This document shows, piece by piece, positions 43,340-53,232 of a stretch of DNA of 64,000 nucleotides; position 1 is the stretch's first letter, and each line of letters begins with the position of its first letter. The stretch is from Molanna angustata. Lineage: Eukaryota > Arthropoda > Insecta > Trichoptera > Molannidae. The notes beneath the pieces were generated by a model. The model was not told where the DNA came from. It saw only the letters and a program-made list of their open reading frames with translations, and did not search any database. The position numbers were made by a program, and so were the translations under genes. The DNA is taken from assembly GCA_963576475.1 (NCBI GenBank), contig OY754979.1, forward strand, positions 27,354,034 through 27,418,033. The letters are read 5' to 3'.

Positions 43340-44098
43340 GCGTTTACCATGTACAACTATAGAAGCAAGATGAACAACATTCATCATCATCGTCATCATC
43401 AAACAATGATGGTCCATAGTAAAGTCTACAGCATCGAACCAAGATGGACAGCGACATTATCAACATCGATAAATCAAGATGGCAAACATTGTCAACGGCA
43501 CCAAATCAAGATGAACAACATTGGCAACGGCACCAAATCAAGATGGACAACATCAGCAACAAATGGTTTTCATCAGCAACCAAGAGCAACACCGACACGC
43601 TACAACTCGCTATACTGGCACGTATTCCCAAAGACATCAGACTCACTTGATGCGCAGCAAAGAATGCACACACAGGCCCCACTGGAGAACTACTCCAAAG
43701 CTGTCTAACGCAACAGACACGCCGAAACTTCAACGCTGGAGAACTACTCCAGAGCTGTCGGACACCCAAATATGAACGCACGCACACATCTCGAGCACAC
43801 AAAAACTCACCTCGTCTCATCGCTACGCACGTCTTTGAACGAGGAATGATTTTGTTGGGACGCTGTCCCATCCTTCGTGTTATGCTTATGACTCGCACTC
43901 TGTCTCGCATACCCAAGGAGCTGCTCAACCACGACAACACGACGTCTACACGACACGGTCAGCACGACGCTGTCAACACGTCACTGTCAACACACGCTGT
44001 CAACACACGCTGTCAACACGACGACAGTCAACGAAAACTTCGAAAACGCCAACGCAAGCCAACTGCACAGTTCTGCAAATTCGACAAGAATGTTTAGA
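43340..44098 (+). repeat. Repeat-bearing interior of the LTR element
   Basis: Contains two units of CAACGGCACCAAATCAAGAT (43494 and about 43526), two of CTGGAGAACTACTCCA (about 43682 and 43736) and CTGTCAACACACG repeats near 43985-44020. Open frames here follow this composition and have no known domain. Confidence 0.6.
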
Positions 44099-44409
44099 TG
44101 CCAATTACACTGCACAGCTTATCGGACTCCACGGACTACACTGACTCCACGGACTCCGCAGCTTTGTGTACTAACAAGCCTCACCGACACACTGCAATTG
44201 TCAACGGGCTGAATGGGAACACTGTTTCCAAAGCAATCACATCTTGATCCGTCGCAATCATCATCAGCAACTAGGCAACAGTCCAACTAACACAAGTCTA
44301 ACCATCTCTCCAAAATTGTAATGACCACAAAAATCTTCGGCAACGACTGCCTCAGCTCAGCCACAACATGACGTTCTACCAAGGTATCGTGCCATCTTCG
44401 ATACCACTT

Positions 44410-44421
44410 GGAGGGGAGGAA
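44410..44421 (+). promoter_or_regulatory. Polypurine tract
   Basis: GGAGGGGAGGAA directly abuts the 3' LTR, the expected plus-strand primer. Confidence 0.75.
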
Positions 44422-45108
44422 TGTGGAAGACCACATCTCGAAATTTCTTTCGAGCGCGCGCCTAGCGACGGCAAGTACATTTGTTTATCGCTAGGCCGAG
44501 TTCATCGCCCGCAACGTCAAACAAGTGACAATACTCCTCAACTGGGTATGACACTTCAAATCAATAAGTCTAGAAAGTTCGAGGACATTGAACTTGCTAC
44601 CCCCAGCGCAGCACTATTTAAGGGAGTCTACACCTCTACACGTTGTCACTTCATTTCCGTATTTCCGTCACTTCGATTCGTCACATCACGCCGCCGTTCT
44701 CGACCACGCCGTCTCGCCGACACTTCGTCTCTCGACCACCGGTCATCTCTCGACCTCGCGAGCACGATGGTACTTCACCATGCGAAGATTCGGACACTTC
44801 GAACACACCCGCTAACTCGCTCGTTATACCTACTCATCGTGAGAAAGTTCCTTTGTAAGTTATTTCATCAATTGTAAATTTACCTTTAAGCCAACTATTA
44901 ATTGTGATCAATATACTCATTGTTACTTTTGACCATTCTTTCTTCTTCTCTCTCAACCACTGCCCTTGTGTTCTTATTTCAAATCATATCCACTTGGGAT
45001 ATAGTAAACTCTCTTTACTGGTAACCCCTCTGGTTACCACATATATTTAATAGTAACCACTCTGGTTACTAACTACTTTCGATTGGTAACCCCTTTGGTT
45101 ACCAATCA
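44422..45108 (+). repeat. 3' LTR of the nonautonomous element
   Basis: Same length as the 5' LTR. The only differences I saw are two C to T changes in the third hairpin (CCTTTGG for CCTCCGG). Confidence 0.85.
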
Positions 45109-45415
45109 GCTTGGTTTGCACATCTACCAACAATAAAAAAATGTTCAGCGCAGCCCAAGCGATCTTTCAAGATGTTTACCGATGGTTAAAAATTTCATGA
45201 TAATATTATGCAGAATATTTTGCATCTAGCGACGAAAATCCGAAACATGTCAATGTCAAAAGCACACTACGCAACAACGATTTTTACGAGCGAAATAATA
45301 TTATGGACTTATTCAAATACACGTGTAAATACTATAAAATCATCTACAACCGTCATAAACTGACTAAAGATATCTATATATTACAGTTTTTGAAACAAAC
45401 CTATTTTTTATACCA

Positions 45416-45763
45416 GGGGGACAAGTCTGGTCCAACCGGCGAAATCAAAACCCAAATTAATTATTATATGGAGTTCTATAATATATTTAGATGTCATAGA
45501 ACTCCACATGATAATTATATCCATACCTAGTTGGGCAGCAGTAATCTTCATAATAGTCTTTGCGATAAAGGAGTGAAAAAATGAAATAAAAAATAAAATA
45601 AATAAATAAATTATTACAAGCATTTATTTGCTTATTTTAGGGAACGTAGGAAGATGTATATGTACTTGTTTGACAAGGACATATTCATTTTTATTAAAAA
45701 AAAAAAATATATGGGTAATCACGAGGGTTTTGATTTCGCCAGTTGGACCAGACTTGCCCCCCC
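45416..45763. mobile_element. Long-hairpin MITE, copy 1, split by an insertion
   Basis: The left arm GGGGGACAAGTCTGGTCC and CGGCGAAATCAAAACCC runs to ATAATTATATCCAT near 45525. The right arm resumes at about 45709 with ATGGGTAATCACGAGGGTTT and ends GACCAGACTTGCCCC. The inserted part includes the 3' body of the family 2 SINE (CAAGCATTTATTTGC, AAGGACATATTC) at about 45616-45705. Confidence 0.7.
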
Positions 45764-45878
45764 TGGTTTTGTTTATTTTCAGAAAGCAATGTCTTCTAAC
45801 TAACCGGTGCGCGGTGTTTCTAGTTTATAGAAGCAAGAATTGCAAAAGAAATTAATTTAAATAAGTTTCTCCTCTTAC

Positions 45879-46061
45879 GGGGGGCAAGTCTGGTTCGACC
45901 GGCGAAATCAAAACCCTAGTGATTACCCATATCATGGATATAATTATCGTATGGAGTTCTATGACATCTAAAGATATTATAGAACTCCATATAATAATTA
46001 TATCCATGATATGGGTAATCGTGAGGGTTTTGATTTCGCCGATTGAACCAGACTTGCCCCC
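45879..46061. mobile_element. Long-hairpin MITE, copy 2, intact
   Basis: A 183-bp near-perfect foldback: GGGGGGCAAGTCTGGTTCG pairs with CGATTGAACCAGACTTGCCC. Inner blocks ATTACCCATATCATGGATAT and TATGGAGTTCTAT pair with ATATCCATGATATGGGTAAT and ATAGAACTCCATA. Each arm is about 85 bp with a loop of about 12 bp. Transcribed, it would form a long hairpin RNA. Confidence 0.8.
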
Positions 46062-47264
46062 TGGATATCGAACCCAACAGAAAGAAAGGGCTGGCTTTCC
46101 ACTATTTTATGGCGGCCGACTATTTGAAAAAATATATTTTATCAGAAGCAATAAAATAAACTGCAAATCGACACATTATATTTCAAAATACAAATTTTAC
46201 AAAGTTTTAGTTTTAAATACGAAGCGACATTAAAAAAAAATGGTTTTCATATTGATTTTTCTTCGCGTTTTCAAATCACAATTTTTTATTTAAAAATAAC
46301 GCATATTATGTTCAATAAAATCCTTGAATTTACGTACTACGAAAAATATTTTTTTTTCAATGCATAAGCTCGTATTGAAAATACATATAGACAGTTACCA
46401 TGGCTTGATTAATACGACGTTATAAAAACGTTATTGTTGTACACAATCAGACGCGAATATACTGATAAAAAAGAGACATGTCACTACTCTACGTGTACTT
46501 ACCTAGTCACAAACTGGGTAAACCATAATTTTAACTTTTCTAAGCATACAAAATATCAAGGAAATGTAGAAAAAGACAATCTTTACAGATATAATCATTT
46601 CTTATCACTAAGCAACCGGCGACTAATATAGCAAAATCGCTTATCAATGTAATGAAAATACTGTAATTTGATATGGTATTGTACGTCCAAAAATATGAAT
46701 TAAATCCTACAACAATGATGTCTCCGTAAGCATCTATGTATACACAAGCACGTGATTAAAAGTACCAGGAAAATCATAATACAAATTGATAATCATGACA
46801 TAAATTAATCATAATAGAGATACCAAGCATCTTGATATGCGATGAATCAACATGTCAAAGGTATTGAAGGACATGCATATTAGGCAACAATAAAGTCTCT
46901 TACCTTTGAAAGCCACCCACTGGGTTGGCTTTGGTTTTTCGGCGGAATCTTGAATGTTTAAATACACTTGTAACGAAAAAACGTTATCACAGCAATGTTA
47001 AATGGTATGGTGAATTTCACGACAGTCGGAAAATCAACCATACCCTGATTTTAAGATGGCGACAGAAGAGTTTTGATGTTGCCATAAAAACAAAAACTTG
47101 TGGATTTTCTAGAAGTTTACCATACTTTGAAAATTTTGCTCTATAATATGATATTTACCATTTACAGATTTTTTTCATTTCAAAATTTATTTTCTGAGTA
47201 ATAAATTTTATTTTATCGGAAATAAAGTATGACGAAAAATAAATTATTATAATTGAACGAGCTT
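46062..47264. other. Unassigned AT-rich stretch
   Basis: No gene recognised. A short inverted block AAAGCCACCCACTGGGTTGG lies near 46909-46928. Confidence 0.35.
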
Positions 47265-47370
47265 CCGGTTGCGCAGAGCGCAAATTTGTGTCTTATTGTT
47301 TCGTTGGTTTACGTGCAAATCGCCCCTAGTTAGTGTGTTCTATGATCGCCCCCCTTCTCGGCTAAAAATT
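47265..47370. repeat. Second copy of the 9007-9143 MITE interior
   Basis: GAGCTTCCGGTTGCGCAGAG, CGCAAATTTGTG, TTTCGTTGGTTTACGTGCAA and CGCCCCCCTTCTCGGC follow the same order as 9028-9115, with an extra insertion in the middle. The terminal repeats are not well preserved. Confidence 0.55.
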
Positions 47371-47410
47371 CTTATTTGACAGTCTAAACGTGAAGAAATA
47401 ATAGCTAAGA

Positions 47411-47749
47411 AGCTTCAAAGTTCGCGGCTATTATGTACTGATGGGATTTCTTGTCGCTTGCGGGAGAGAAAGCACCCATCATTGACGGTCTCTTTAAAAG
47501 ATCAACGTCAGCCACCATTTTAATAAATTCATTGATTTCTTTTTGTTCACGAAGACACAATTTCAAAGCAGAGAGCGTCATTGTGGGACGCAGGACTAAG
47601 CCAAAGGTGATGGAAAAAGGGTGGAAACTTGCATGAAGCCATGTGGGGATTTTTTGTTTCGTCTTGTAAGAAGCTTCGCCTTTGATAACGCCCCCAACTG
47701 AGGTACATCCTTTATTGTTGCAAAATAGTTTTGTGCGGGTTTCTAAAAA
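47411..47749 (-). CDS. Unrecognised protein-like minus-strand frame
   Basis: An open minus-strand frame of about 113 codons between stops: TRTKLFCNNKGCTSVGGVI, then KIPTWLHASFHPFSITFGL, LREQKEINEFIKMVADVD, LLKRPSMMGAFSPASDKK and HQYIIAANFEAS before TAG. The first Met lies well inside, so it would be an exon or a truncated gene. Composition looks coding-like, but I do not recognise a family. A 61-residue plus-strand frame overlaps it and could be the real one instead. Confidence 0.25.
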
Positions 47750-48149
47750 AGCAATATCTATTTATGTACATATACATGATACCCTCCTCCCAAGAGGCTT
47801 GGGGGTCGAGCTCACCTTTCTTTCAACGTCTGTTATGGAATTAGATATTCAAGACATTACCTCGCTGGACGAGATGCATAAAAAAGTAAACGATAATTGA
47901 AGCCGTGGTCTGACGATACACAAATGTCAAATGTCAGCGCACAAACGTCAGACGGCACGGTCATGTCACAAGATAAAGTGATAAAAATTTGAAATAAAAT
48001 AATAGGACGTCACAAATCAAAAATAAATAGAGTCAATATTGGACATCACACGTTAAATTAAATAAAATAAATAACTTAAAATCACACAGCCGAAATATTG
48101 TCACACGGAAATAAAGAAAATGTCACAAATATTGTTTTGGGGCACACAT

Positions 48150-48599
48150 AATTTTCTCGCCACGGCCATGAAAGTGCTGATGCACCGACAATGCCGGAAT
48201 GGACCGTCGTCGATGGGCGAAGGGGCAAGGCTATCGGCGAAAGCAACCTCGGGTCCCAGACACCGGCAGATGCCGGTTGGGTGACTGGCGGGAGCGAACA
48301 GCGGCAGCGCGAGTCTCAAGGAGATGCAGGCCGTTGCTCCAGGGTCCAGCGCGACCCAACAGCGTTTGGAGCACTTTCCAAACTCAGCACCCGCTTCGGT
48401 CCAGGAAAACGGCTCTCTCGCCGAGTGGTTGTGCGCCGATCCATCTCGGCACTCCAGGTGTCACATCCATGGCTGCTGATGTTGAGCGAGCCTAACCGAC
48501 ACCCTCTGGTGCGGTTTGCAGCTGCTCTGGCCACAGTCACAGATTATATGGTGGCCACAGTGAGCGCGGTCCGTGTCGACACGACGCGTGTCTAATTTC
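48150..48599. other. GC-rich segment disrupted by copia
   Basis: About 450 bp with much higher GC than the surroundings and three open frames (48191-48595 and 48199-48495 plus, 48316-48540 minus), none with a known domain. The copia insertion cuts it after ATTTC at 48595-48599, and the sequence resumes at 53233. It may be a gene fragment, a CpG-rich exon or part of an older element. Confidence 0.35.
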
Positions 48600-48859
48600 T
48601 GTTGAAGTACCTACATTAATATTTAAAACTAAGTAGTATGTACACAGGTACCTTACATAGCAAGTTCCTACTTTATTATGTAATGTCTGATTTTGTGTAT
48701 TCAAAATCAGAGTGAATCTTACTTTCCTTTGTTTTTCTATCTCTTATGAAAAATAATTCAAGAAACTATACTTATGACAAATATTTTGTGTTACATACAA
48801 AAGTCTTTATTAAATATGTCTAAATAAATAAATGTATAATTACTCTGAATAAATCAACA
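48600..48859 (+). repeat. 5' LTR of copia
   Basis: 260 bp, TG...CA. It contains an internal inverted pair CTGATTTTG...CAAAATCAG (about 48687-48711), and AATAAATAAATG near its end may serve as the poly(A) signal. Confidence 0.9.
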
Positions 48860-48875
48860 GGTTATGGGCCCAGTC
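48860..48875 (+). promoter_or_regulatory. Primer binding site for initiator tRNA-Met half-molecule
   Basis: GGTTATGGGCCCAG is complementary to the anticodon stem-loop of initiator tRNA-Met (CTGGGCCCATAACC), not to a tRNA 3' end. Drosophila copia is known to use a cleaved tRNA fragment in this way. Confidence 0.85.
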
Positions 48876-48955
48876 ACGTAGGACTGTAGCTTTTAGACCA
48901 ATTTAGACTTTGTATTGAGTTTTTCATCCATTAAAGTGCTTGATTGAACAAAAGA

Positions 48956-51900
48956 ATGGATTCTACAAGACTGATAAACATTGGGTTTTTAGAAGGAAAA
49001 TCCAATTGGAGTACGTGGAAGTACAAAGCAAATATTTGTTTACGTGGTATTCCTGGAGCTCTGGATGTTGTGGAAGGTAGGTTGATGCAACCTATAGAGC
49101 CTGTGAAAGATTGCACAACTAAAGAACATGAGGAATATAGAAACGCTTTGAACGCATTTCTTAAGGCTGACAGTAATGCCTTAATTGTTTTAACAACAAA
49201 TATGACTAAAGAAACTTTACAAAAAATAATGCGTTTTACGAATTCAAGAGATGTTTGGATTGAACTGCACAAATTATTTGATGGTGTTTCTGAAGATAAA
49301 GTGTATGATCTATGTTTGCAATTTTTTGGATTTAAGAAAAGTCCTAGTGATGACATTGCAACTCATATTTCAAAATTGAAAAATATATGGAATGATCTAG
49401 AAAAAGAGATGAGTAAAGATGATGAGAATGATTCAAAGATGTCTAATTTATTCTTAATATGCAAAATACTAGGTACATTACCAGAAGAATATTTTTCATT
49501 CAAATCCAGTTGGATGCTTATGTCAAAAAATGACAGAACTGTTGATAATTTGACGAATCAGTTATGTGCTTATGAAAAGTCTTTGTTAAGTAAACGAGTT
49601 GAAACAGCAACTCAAAAGGCACTTATATTAGATTCAACGAGGCAAAATAACCATCAACAGAAGAAGAAAATTATAATATGCAACTATTGCAAAAAACCTA
49701 ACCATATAATAAAGAAATGTCGTAAATGGATAGAAGACGGAAGACCACAGAAACCAAGAAAAATTGATACATTAGATGTTGGTTCATCGAATAAAAATTC
49801 AACTAATATGTCTCTTCTTTCTATTGTGATGTCCTCTGAGAGTGATAATGACAGTTGGTTTGTGGATAATGGAGCAACAAATCATATCACAAATAATGAC
49901 AAATTATTTAGGACATTTGAACCATTTACAACGACGCATACAGTAACTACAGCCAATGGTGAAACTATAGAGGCTCTTGGCAAAGGTGTAATAGACTTCG
50001 AAGCATCCGTAAATGGAAAATGGCACAAAATCTCTTTTACAGATGTGTGGTATGTGCCAAAAATTCAAAAGAATTTATTTTCAGTCCTTAAAGCTCAGGA
50101 TAAAAACCCGAAAAGTATATTTATGTCAAAAACACAAATGTGCACTTTTAAAATTGGACGAGATGTCAAGTTAGTAGGTGTACGAGATCGTTTTGGAGGT
50201 TTATTTAAATTAGTCATGAGAAGTGTGAAATCTAGTTCGCCTGCTGAAGTAAATATAACTGAAATAAATAAACAAAATTTACTTCAACTGTATCATGAGA
50301 GATTTGGACACCAGAACAAACGACATGTAAAAACGATGATATTGAAAAATTTGAATATCGATGTGGAAATGGATTCTGAATGCTGTGAAGGTTGTATTTA
50401 TGGCAAAGCTCACAGACGTCCCTTTGGTACTAGGAATAGAGCCACAAATCCGGGAGAGCTTATTCATACGGACGTATGTGGTCCATTTCAGAGCTCAGTG
50501 TCTGGCTACCGTTATTATGTACTCTTCAAAGATGACTATACCAGATTTCGTAGTATTTATTTTATGAAAGAAAAATCTGAAGTTTCTTATAAGTTAAGTC
50601 AATTTATAGCTGAAACTAAGACTGCTGGATATACTATCAAAGAGCTCTTAAGTGACAATGGAGGAGAGTTTGATAATAAAGAAGTAAAAGAAATTCTTAA
50701 TAAGGAAGGCATAATTCATCGATTCACTATGCCTTACACTCCACAACAAAATGGTGTAAGTGAAAGAGAGAACCGCACCATTGTTGAGACAGCTAGGGCT
50801 ATGATGCATGCACATGGAAACATTCCTCAAAAACTATGGGCTGAAATGATAAATTCAGCATCGTATATTTTAAACCGAACAGGATCATCCAGTGTTTCTG
50901 GGATATCTCCCTATGAACTGTGGTATAAGAAGAAACCTGGTATAAAGCATCTTCGTATCATAGGGTCCACCTGCTATGTTCATGTTCCAAAGCAAAGAAG
51001 GAAGAAATTGGACCGGAAAGCAGTAAAAGGGATTCTAATTGGATATGATTTTGATGAAGGTTATCGTGTTTGGTGTGAAGAGAACGATAAGTTAATAAGG
51101 TCAAGAGATGTTATTTTTGAAGAAAAAATATTACATCAATATAAAATGACATTAACTCCTTTAAATGTTGATCTTTCTTCTAAAGAACTCGAAGATTCAA
51201 GAATCGAAACCGAGGGCAAGTCTGAGATGGACACTCAGAGTGAAAAAGATTTTTATGGTTTTGATGAAGAATCACAAGGAGAAATTGAAGAGTCACAGGA
51301 AGAAATTGAAGATGAAACAGAACTCATCAGAATACCCACTGATGGTATAACTGTCCGACAGCTTCGTGATCGTTCAACACTCATACAGCCTAAAAGATAT
51401 CTGGATTATGCAATGTTATCTAACACATTTGAAGAACCAGAATCTTATTACGAGGCCATTAATTCTGATCAAATGAAGAACTGGAAAGTAGCAATGGATC
51501 AAGAAATGGCAGCACATGAAGAAAATAAAACTTGGGCTTTAGAGAATCTGCCTCCTGGGAAAAAGGCAATTCCTTGTAAATGGGTATATAAAGTGAAAAA
51601 GAACGTAGATGAATCAATTGACAAATTTAAAGCCAGGCTAGTGATTAAAGGTTTTTCTCAAAAGAAGGGTATTGATTATGACCAAACCTTTAGTCCTGTA
51701 GCTATAACTTCTACTATTCGTACATTACTAAGTGTCGCAGCTAAAGAAAATATGAAGTTAGTTCAAATTGATGTATCAACAGCTTTTCTTTATGGTGATT
51801 TAAAAGAAACCATATTTATGAAACAGCCTGATGGATATGATGATGGTTCTGGCAAAGTATGTCGACTTCAAAAAAGCCTGTATGGACTTAAACAGGCTCC

Positions 51901-52954
51901 TCGTTGCTGGAATGAAAAATTCAGCAATTTTTTAATCAAACTGGGATTCAAAAAGAGTGAAGCCGATCCATGTCTCTTTGTGAGACAAAAAGGTTCTAGT
52001 AGAATTTTCTTTGTCCTTTATGTAGATGATGGATTGATATCTGCTGACAGTGAATATGAACTTCAGGAATTGATTAAGGACCTGAAAAAGGAGTTCAAAA
52101 TCACCTCAAAGCCAGCATCATATTTCTTGGGATTAGAAATAGAAAGAGAAGAAGATGGTTCTATTCGAGTATGTCAGTCTCACTACACCAAGAATATTCT
52201 AGAACGATTTGGTATGGACAACTGCAGAACTGTTGTTACCCCAATAATTAAGGACAATAGTACAGAGAAGAGTTCCCTCAACACCAAGTTTCCTTATAGA
52301 CAAGCGGTTGGAGCTTTGATGTATCTCATGTGTGGGACAAGACCTGATATTGCGTATGCTGTTGGAGTAGTATCCCGAAGTCTTGAAAAACCCACAGATT
52401 GTGATGTGATCAAAGTCAAGAGAATTTTTCGTTATTTAAAAGGCACTACTGACTATGCAATTATATACAAAAATAATATCAATAAGAGTGTCTTAAACTG
52501 TTATAGCGATGCTGATCATGGAGGCGACCCTGATACAGGACGTTCAACCTCTGGTGTACTTTGTATTTATTCCGGAGCACCTATTACGTGGTTAAGTCAA
52601 CAACAAAAATCGGTCGCAATATCTACTACAGAAGCTGAAATCGTAGCAGCCAGTGAAGCAGCACGTGAAATAATCTGGATCAAGAGGCTTTTAGTAGAAC
52701 TTGATCAATTAAAAGTAACTAAGCCTAATCTACAAGTTGATAATGAAGCAGCAATTCGTCTTGCACAAAATCCAGAATTTCATCGAAGAACAAAACATAT
52801 TCGATTGAGACATTTCTTTGTTCGAGAATTGGTAGCAGCTAATGAAATTACTATTTCAAGAGTAGACACTGAAAAACAACTTGCAGATTTATTAACAAAA
52901 CCACTATTTGCTGTTAGGCTAAAACAATTATGCAACAGTATGGGTGTATCCTAG
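48956..52954 (+). CDS. Copia Gag-Pol polyprotein
   Basis: 1332 residues from ATG 48956; an upstream in-frame TTG at 48944 is not a plausible start. Domain order is typical copia. Gag includes a CCHC knuckle C242-C255 (CNYCKKPNHIIKKC). The protease has WFVDNGATNH with Asp304. GAG-preintegrase has HERFGHQN and CCEGCIYGKAH. The integrase core has Asp506 (HTDVCGPF), Asp567 (LSDNGGEF) and Glu603 (NGVSERENR), a DD35E spacing. RT shows AFLYGDLKETIFM, SLYGLKQAPRCW and the catalytic YVDD at 1022-1025. RNase H has CYSDADHGG (Asp1185), STTEAE and the terminal TKHIRLRHFFVRE. All catalytic residues looked for are present and there is no frameshift. No separate env. Likely able to mobilise itself and possibly related copies. 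Confidence 0.95.
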   Translation: MDSTRLINIGFLEGKSNWSTWKYKANICLRGIPGALDVVEGRLMQPIEPVKDCTTKEHEEYRNALNAFLKADSNALIVLTTNMTKETLQKIMRFTNSRDVWIELHKLFDGVSEDKVYDLCLQFFGFKKSPSDDIATHISKLKNIWNDLEKEMSKDDENDSKMSNLFLICKILGTLPEEYFSFKSSWMLMSKNDRTVDNLTNQLCAYEKSLLSKRVETATQKALILDSTRQNNHQQKKKIIICNYCKKPNHIIKKCRKWIEDGRPQKPRKIDTLDVGSSNKNSTNMSLLSIVMSSESDNDSWFVDNGATNHITNNDKLFRTFEPFTTTHTVTTANGETIEALGKGVIDFEASVNGKWHKISFTDVWYVPKIQKNLFSVLKAQDKNPKSIFMSKTQMCTFKIGRDVKLVGVRDRFGGLFKLVMRSVKSSSPAEVNITEINKQNLLQLYHERFGHQNKRHVKTMILKNLNIDVEMDSECCEGCIYGKAHRRPFGTRNRATNPGELIHTDVCGPFQSSVSGYRYYVLFKDDYTRFRSIYFMKEKSEVSYKLSQFIAETKTAGYTIKELLSDNGGEFDNKEVKEILNKEGIIHRFTMPYTPQQNGVSERENRTIVETARAMMHAHGNIPQKLWAEMINSASYILNRTGSSSVSGISPYELWYKKKPGIKHLRIIGSTCYVHVPKQRRKKLDRKAVKGILIGYDFDEGYRVWCEENDKLIRSRDVIFEEKILHQYKMTLTPLNVDLSSKELEDSRIETEGKSEMDTQSEKDFYGFDEESQGEIEESQEEIEDETELIRIPTDGITVRQLRDRSTLIQPKRYLDYAMLSNTFEEPESYYEAINSDQMKNWKVAMDQEMAAHEENKTWALENLPPGKKAIPCKWVYKVKKNVDESIDKFKARLVIKGFSQKKGIDYDQTFSPVAITSTIRTLLSVAAKENMKLVQIDVSTAFLYGDLKETIFMKQPDGYDDGSGKVCRLQKSLYGLKQAPRCWNEKFSNFLIKLGFKKSEADPCLFVRQKGSSRIFFVLYVDDGLISADSEYELQELIKDLKKEFKITSKPASYFLGLEIEREEDGSIRVCQSHYTKNILERFGMDNCRTVVTPIIKDNSTEKSSLNTKFPYRQAVGALMYLMCGTRPDIAYAVGVVSRSLEKPTDCDVIKVKRIFRYLKGTTDYAIIYKNNINKSVLNCYSDADHGGDPDTGRSTSGVLCIYSGAPITWLSQQQKSVAISTTEAEIVAASEAAREIIWIKRLLVELDQLKVTKPNLQVDNEAAIRLAQNPEFHRRTKHIRLRHFFVRELVAANEITISRVDTEKQLADLLTKPLFAVRLKQLCNSMGVS

Positions 52955-52965
52955 TTATTAAATAT

Positions 52966-52972
52966 GGGAGAG
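52966..52972 (+). promoter_or_regulatory. Polypurine tract of copia
   Basis: GGGAGAG immediately before the 3' LTR. Confidence 0.7.
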
Positions 52973-53232
52973 TGTTGAAGTACCTACATTAATATTTAAA
53001 ACTAAGTAGTATGTACACAGGTACCTTACATAGCAAGTTCCTACTTTATTATGTAATGTCTGATTTTGTGTATTCAAAATCAGAGTGAATCTTACTTTCC
53101 TTTGTTTTTCTATCTCTTATGAAAAATAATTCAAGAAACTATACTTATGACAAATATTTTGTGTTACATACAAAAGTCTTTATTAAATATGTCTAAATAA
53201 ATAAATGTATAATTACTCTGAATAAATCAACA
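52973..53232 (+). repeat. 3' LTR of copia
   Basis: 260 bp and, as read by eye, identical to the 5' LTR. Confidence 0.9.

Larger units (their letters stand above)
41228..45108 (+). mobile_element. Young nonautonomous LTR retrotransposon
   Basis: Two 687-bp LTRs (41228-41914, 44422-45108) enclose a 2507-bp interior that encodes no recognisable gag, protease, RT or integrase. Right after the 5' LTR is TGGTGACCCTGTAACGTGA, partly complementary to the 3' end of tRNA-Trp, a primer used by CsRn1-type Ty3/gypsy elements. Right before the 3' LTR is the polypurine tract GGAGGGGAGGAA. By eye the LTRs differ at only two adjacent bases, so insertion was recent. The interior is AT-rich to about 43340, then GC-richer with small tandem repeats. 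No matching target duplication was found next to the LTRs. It must rely on proteins from a relative elsewhere. Confidence 0.85.
48600..53232 (+). mobile_element. Intact Ty1/copia retrotransposon
   Basis: A complete 4633-bp element. Two 260-bp LTRs (48600-48859, 52973-53232) read as identical, starting TGTTGAAGTACC and ending AATCAACA. The 5-bp target duplication ATTTC flanks it at 48595-48599 and 53233-53237. The PBS GGTTATGGGCCCAG follows the 5' LTR and a GGGAGAG tract precedes the 3' LTR. The single polyprotein frame is unbroken. Identical LTRs and an open frame indicate a very recent, potentially active insertion. Confidence 0.95.

Noticed and set aside
43349..44097. gag-like protein in the LTR element interior
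   Set aside because: The frames are short and follow tandem repeats (CAAATCAAGATG units); no zinc knuckle, protease or RT motif.
48944..48955. Upstream start of the copia frame at TTG 48944
   Set aside because: A non-ATG start is unnecessary; ATG 48956 follows in frame and fits copia Gag.
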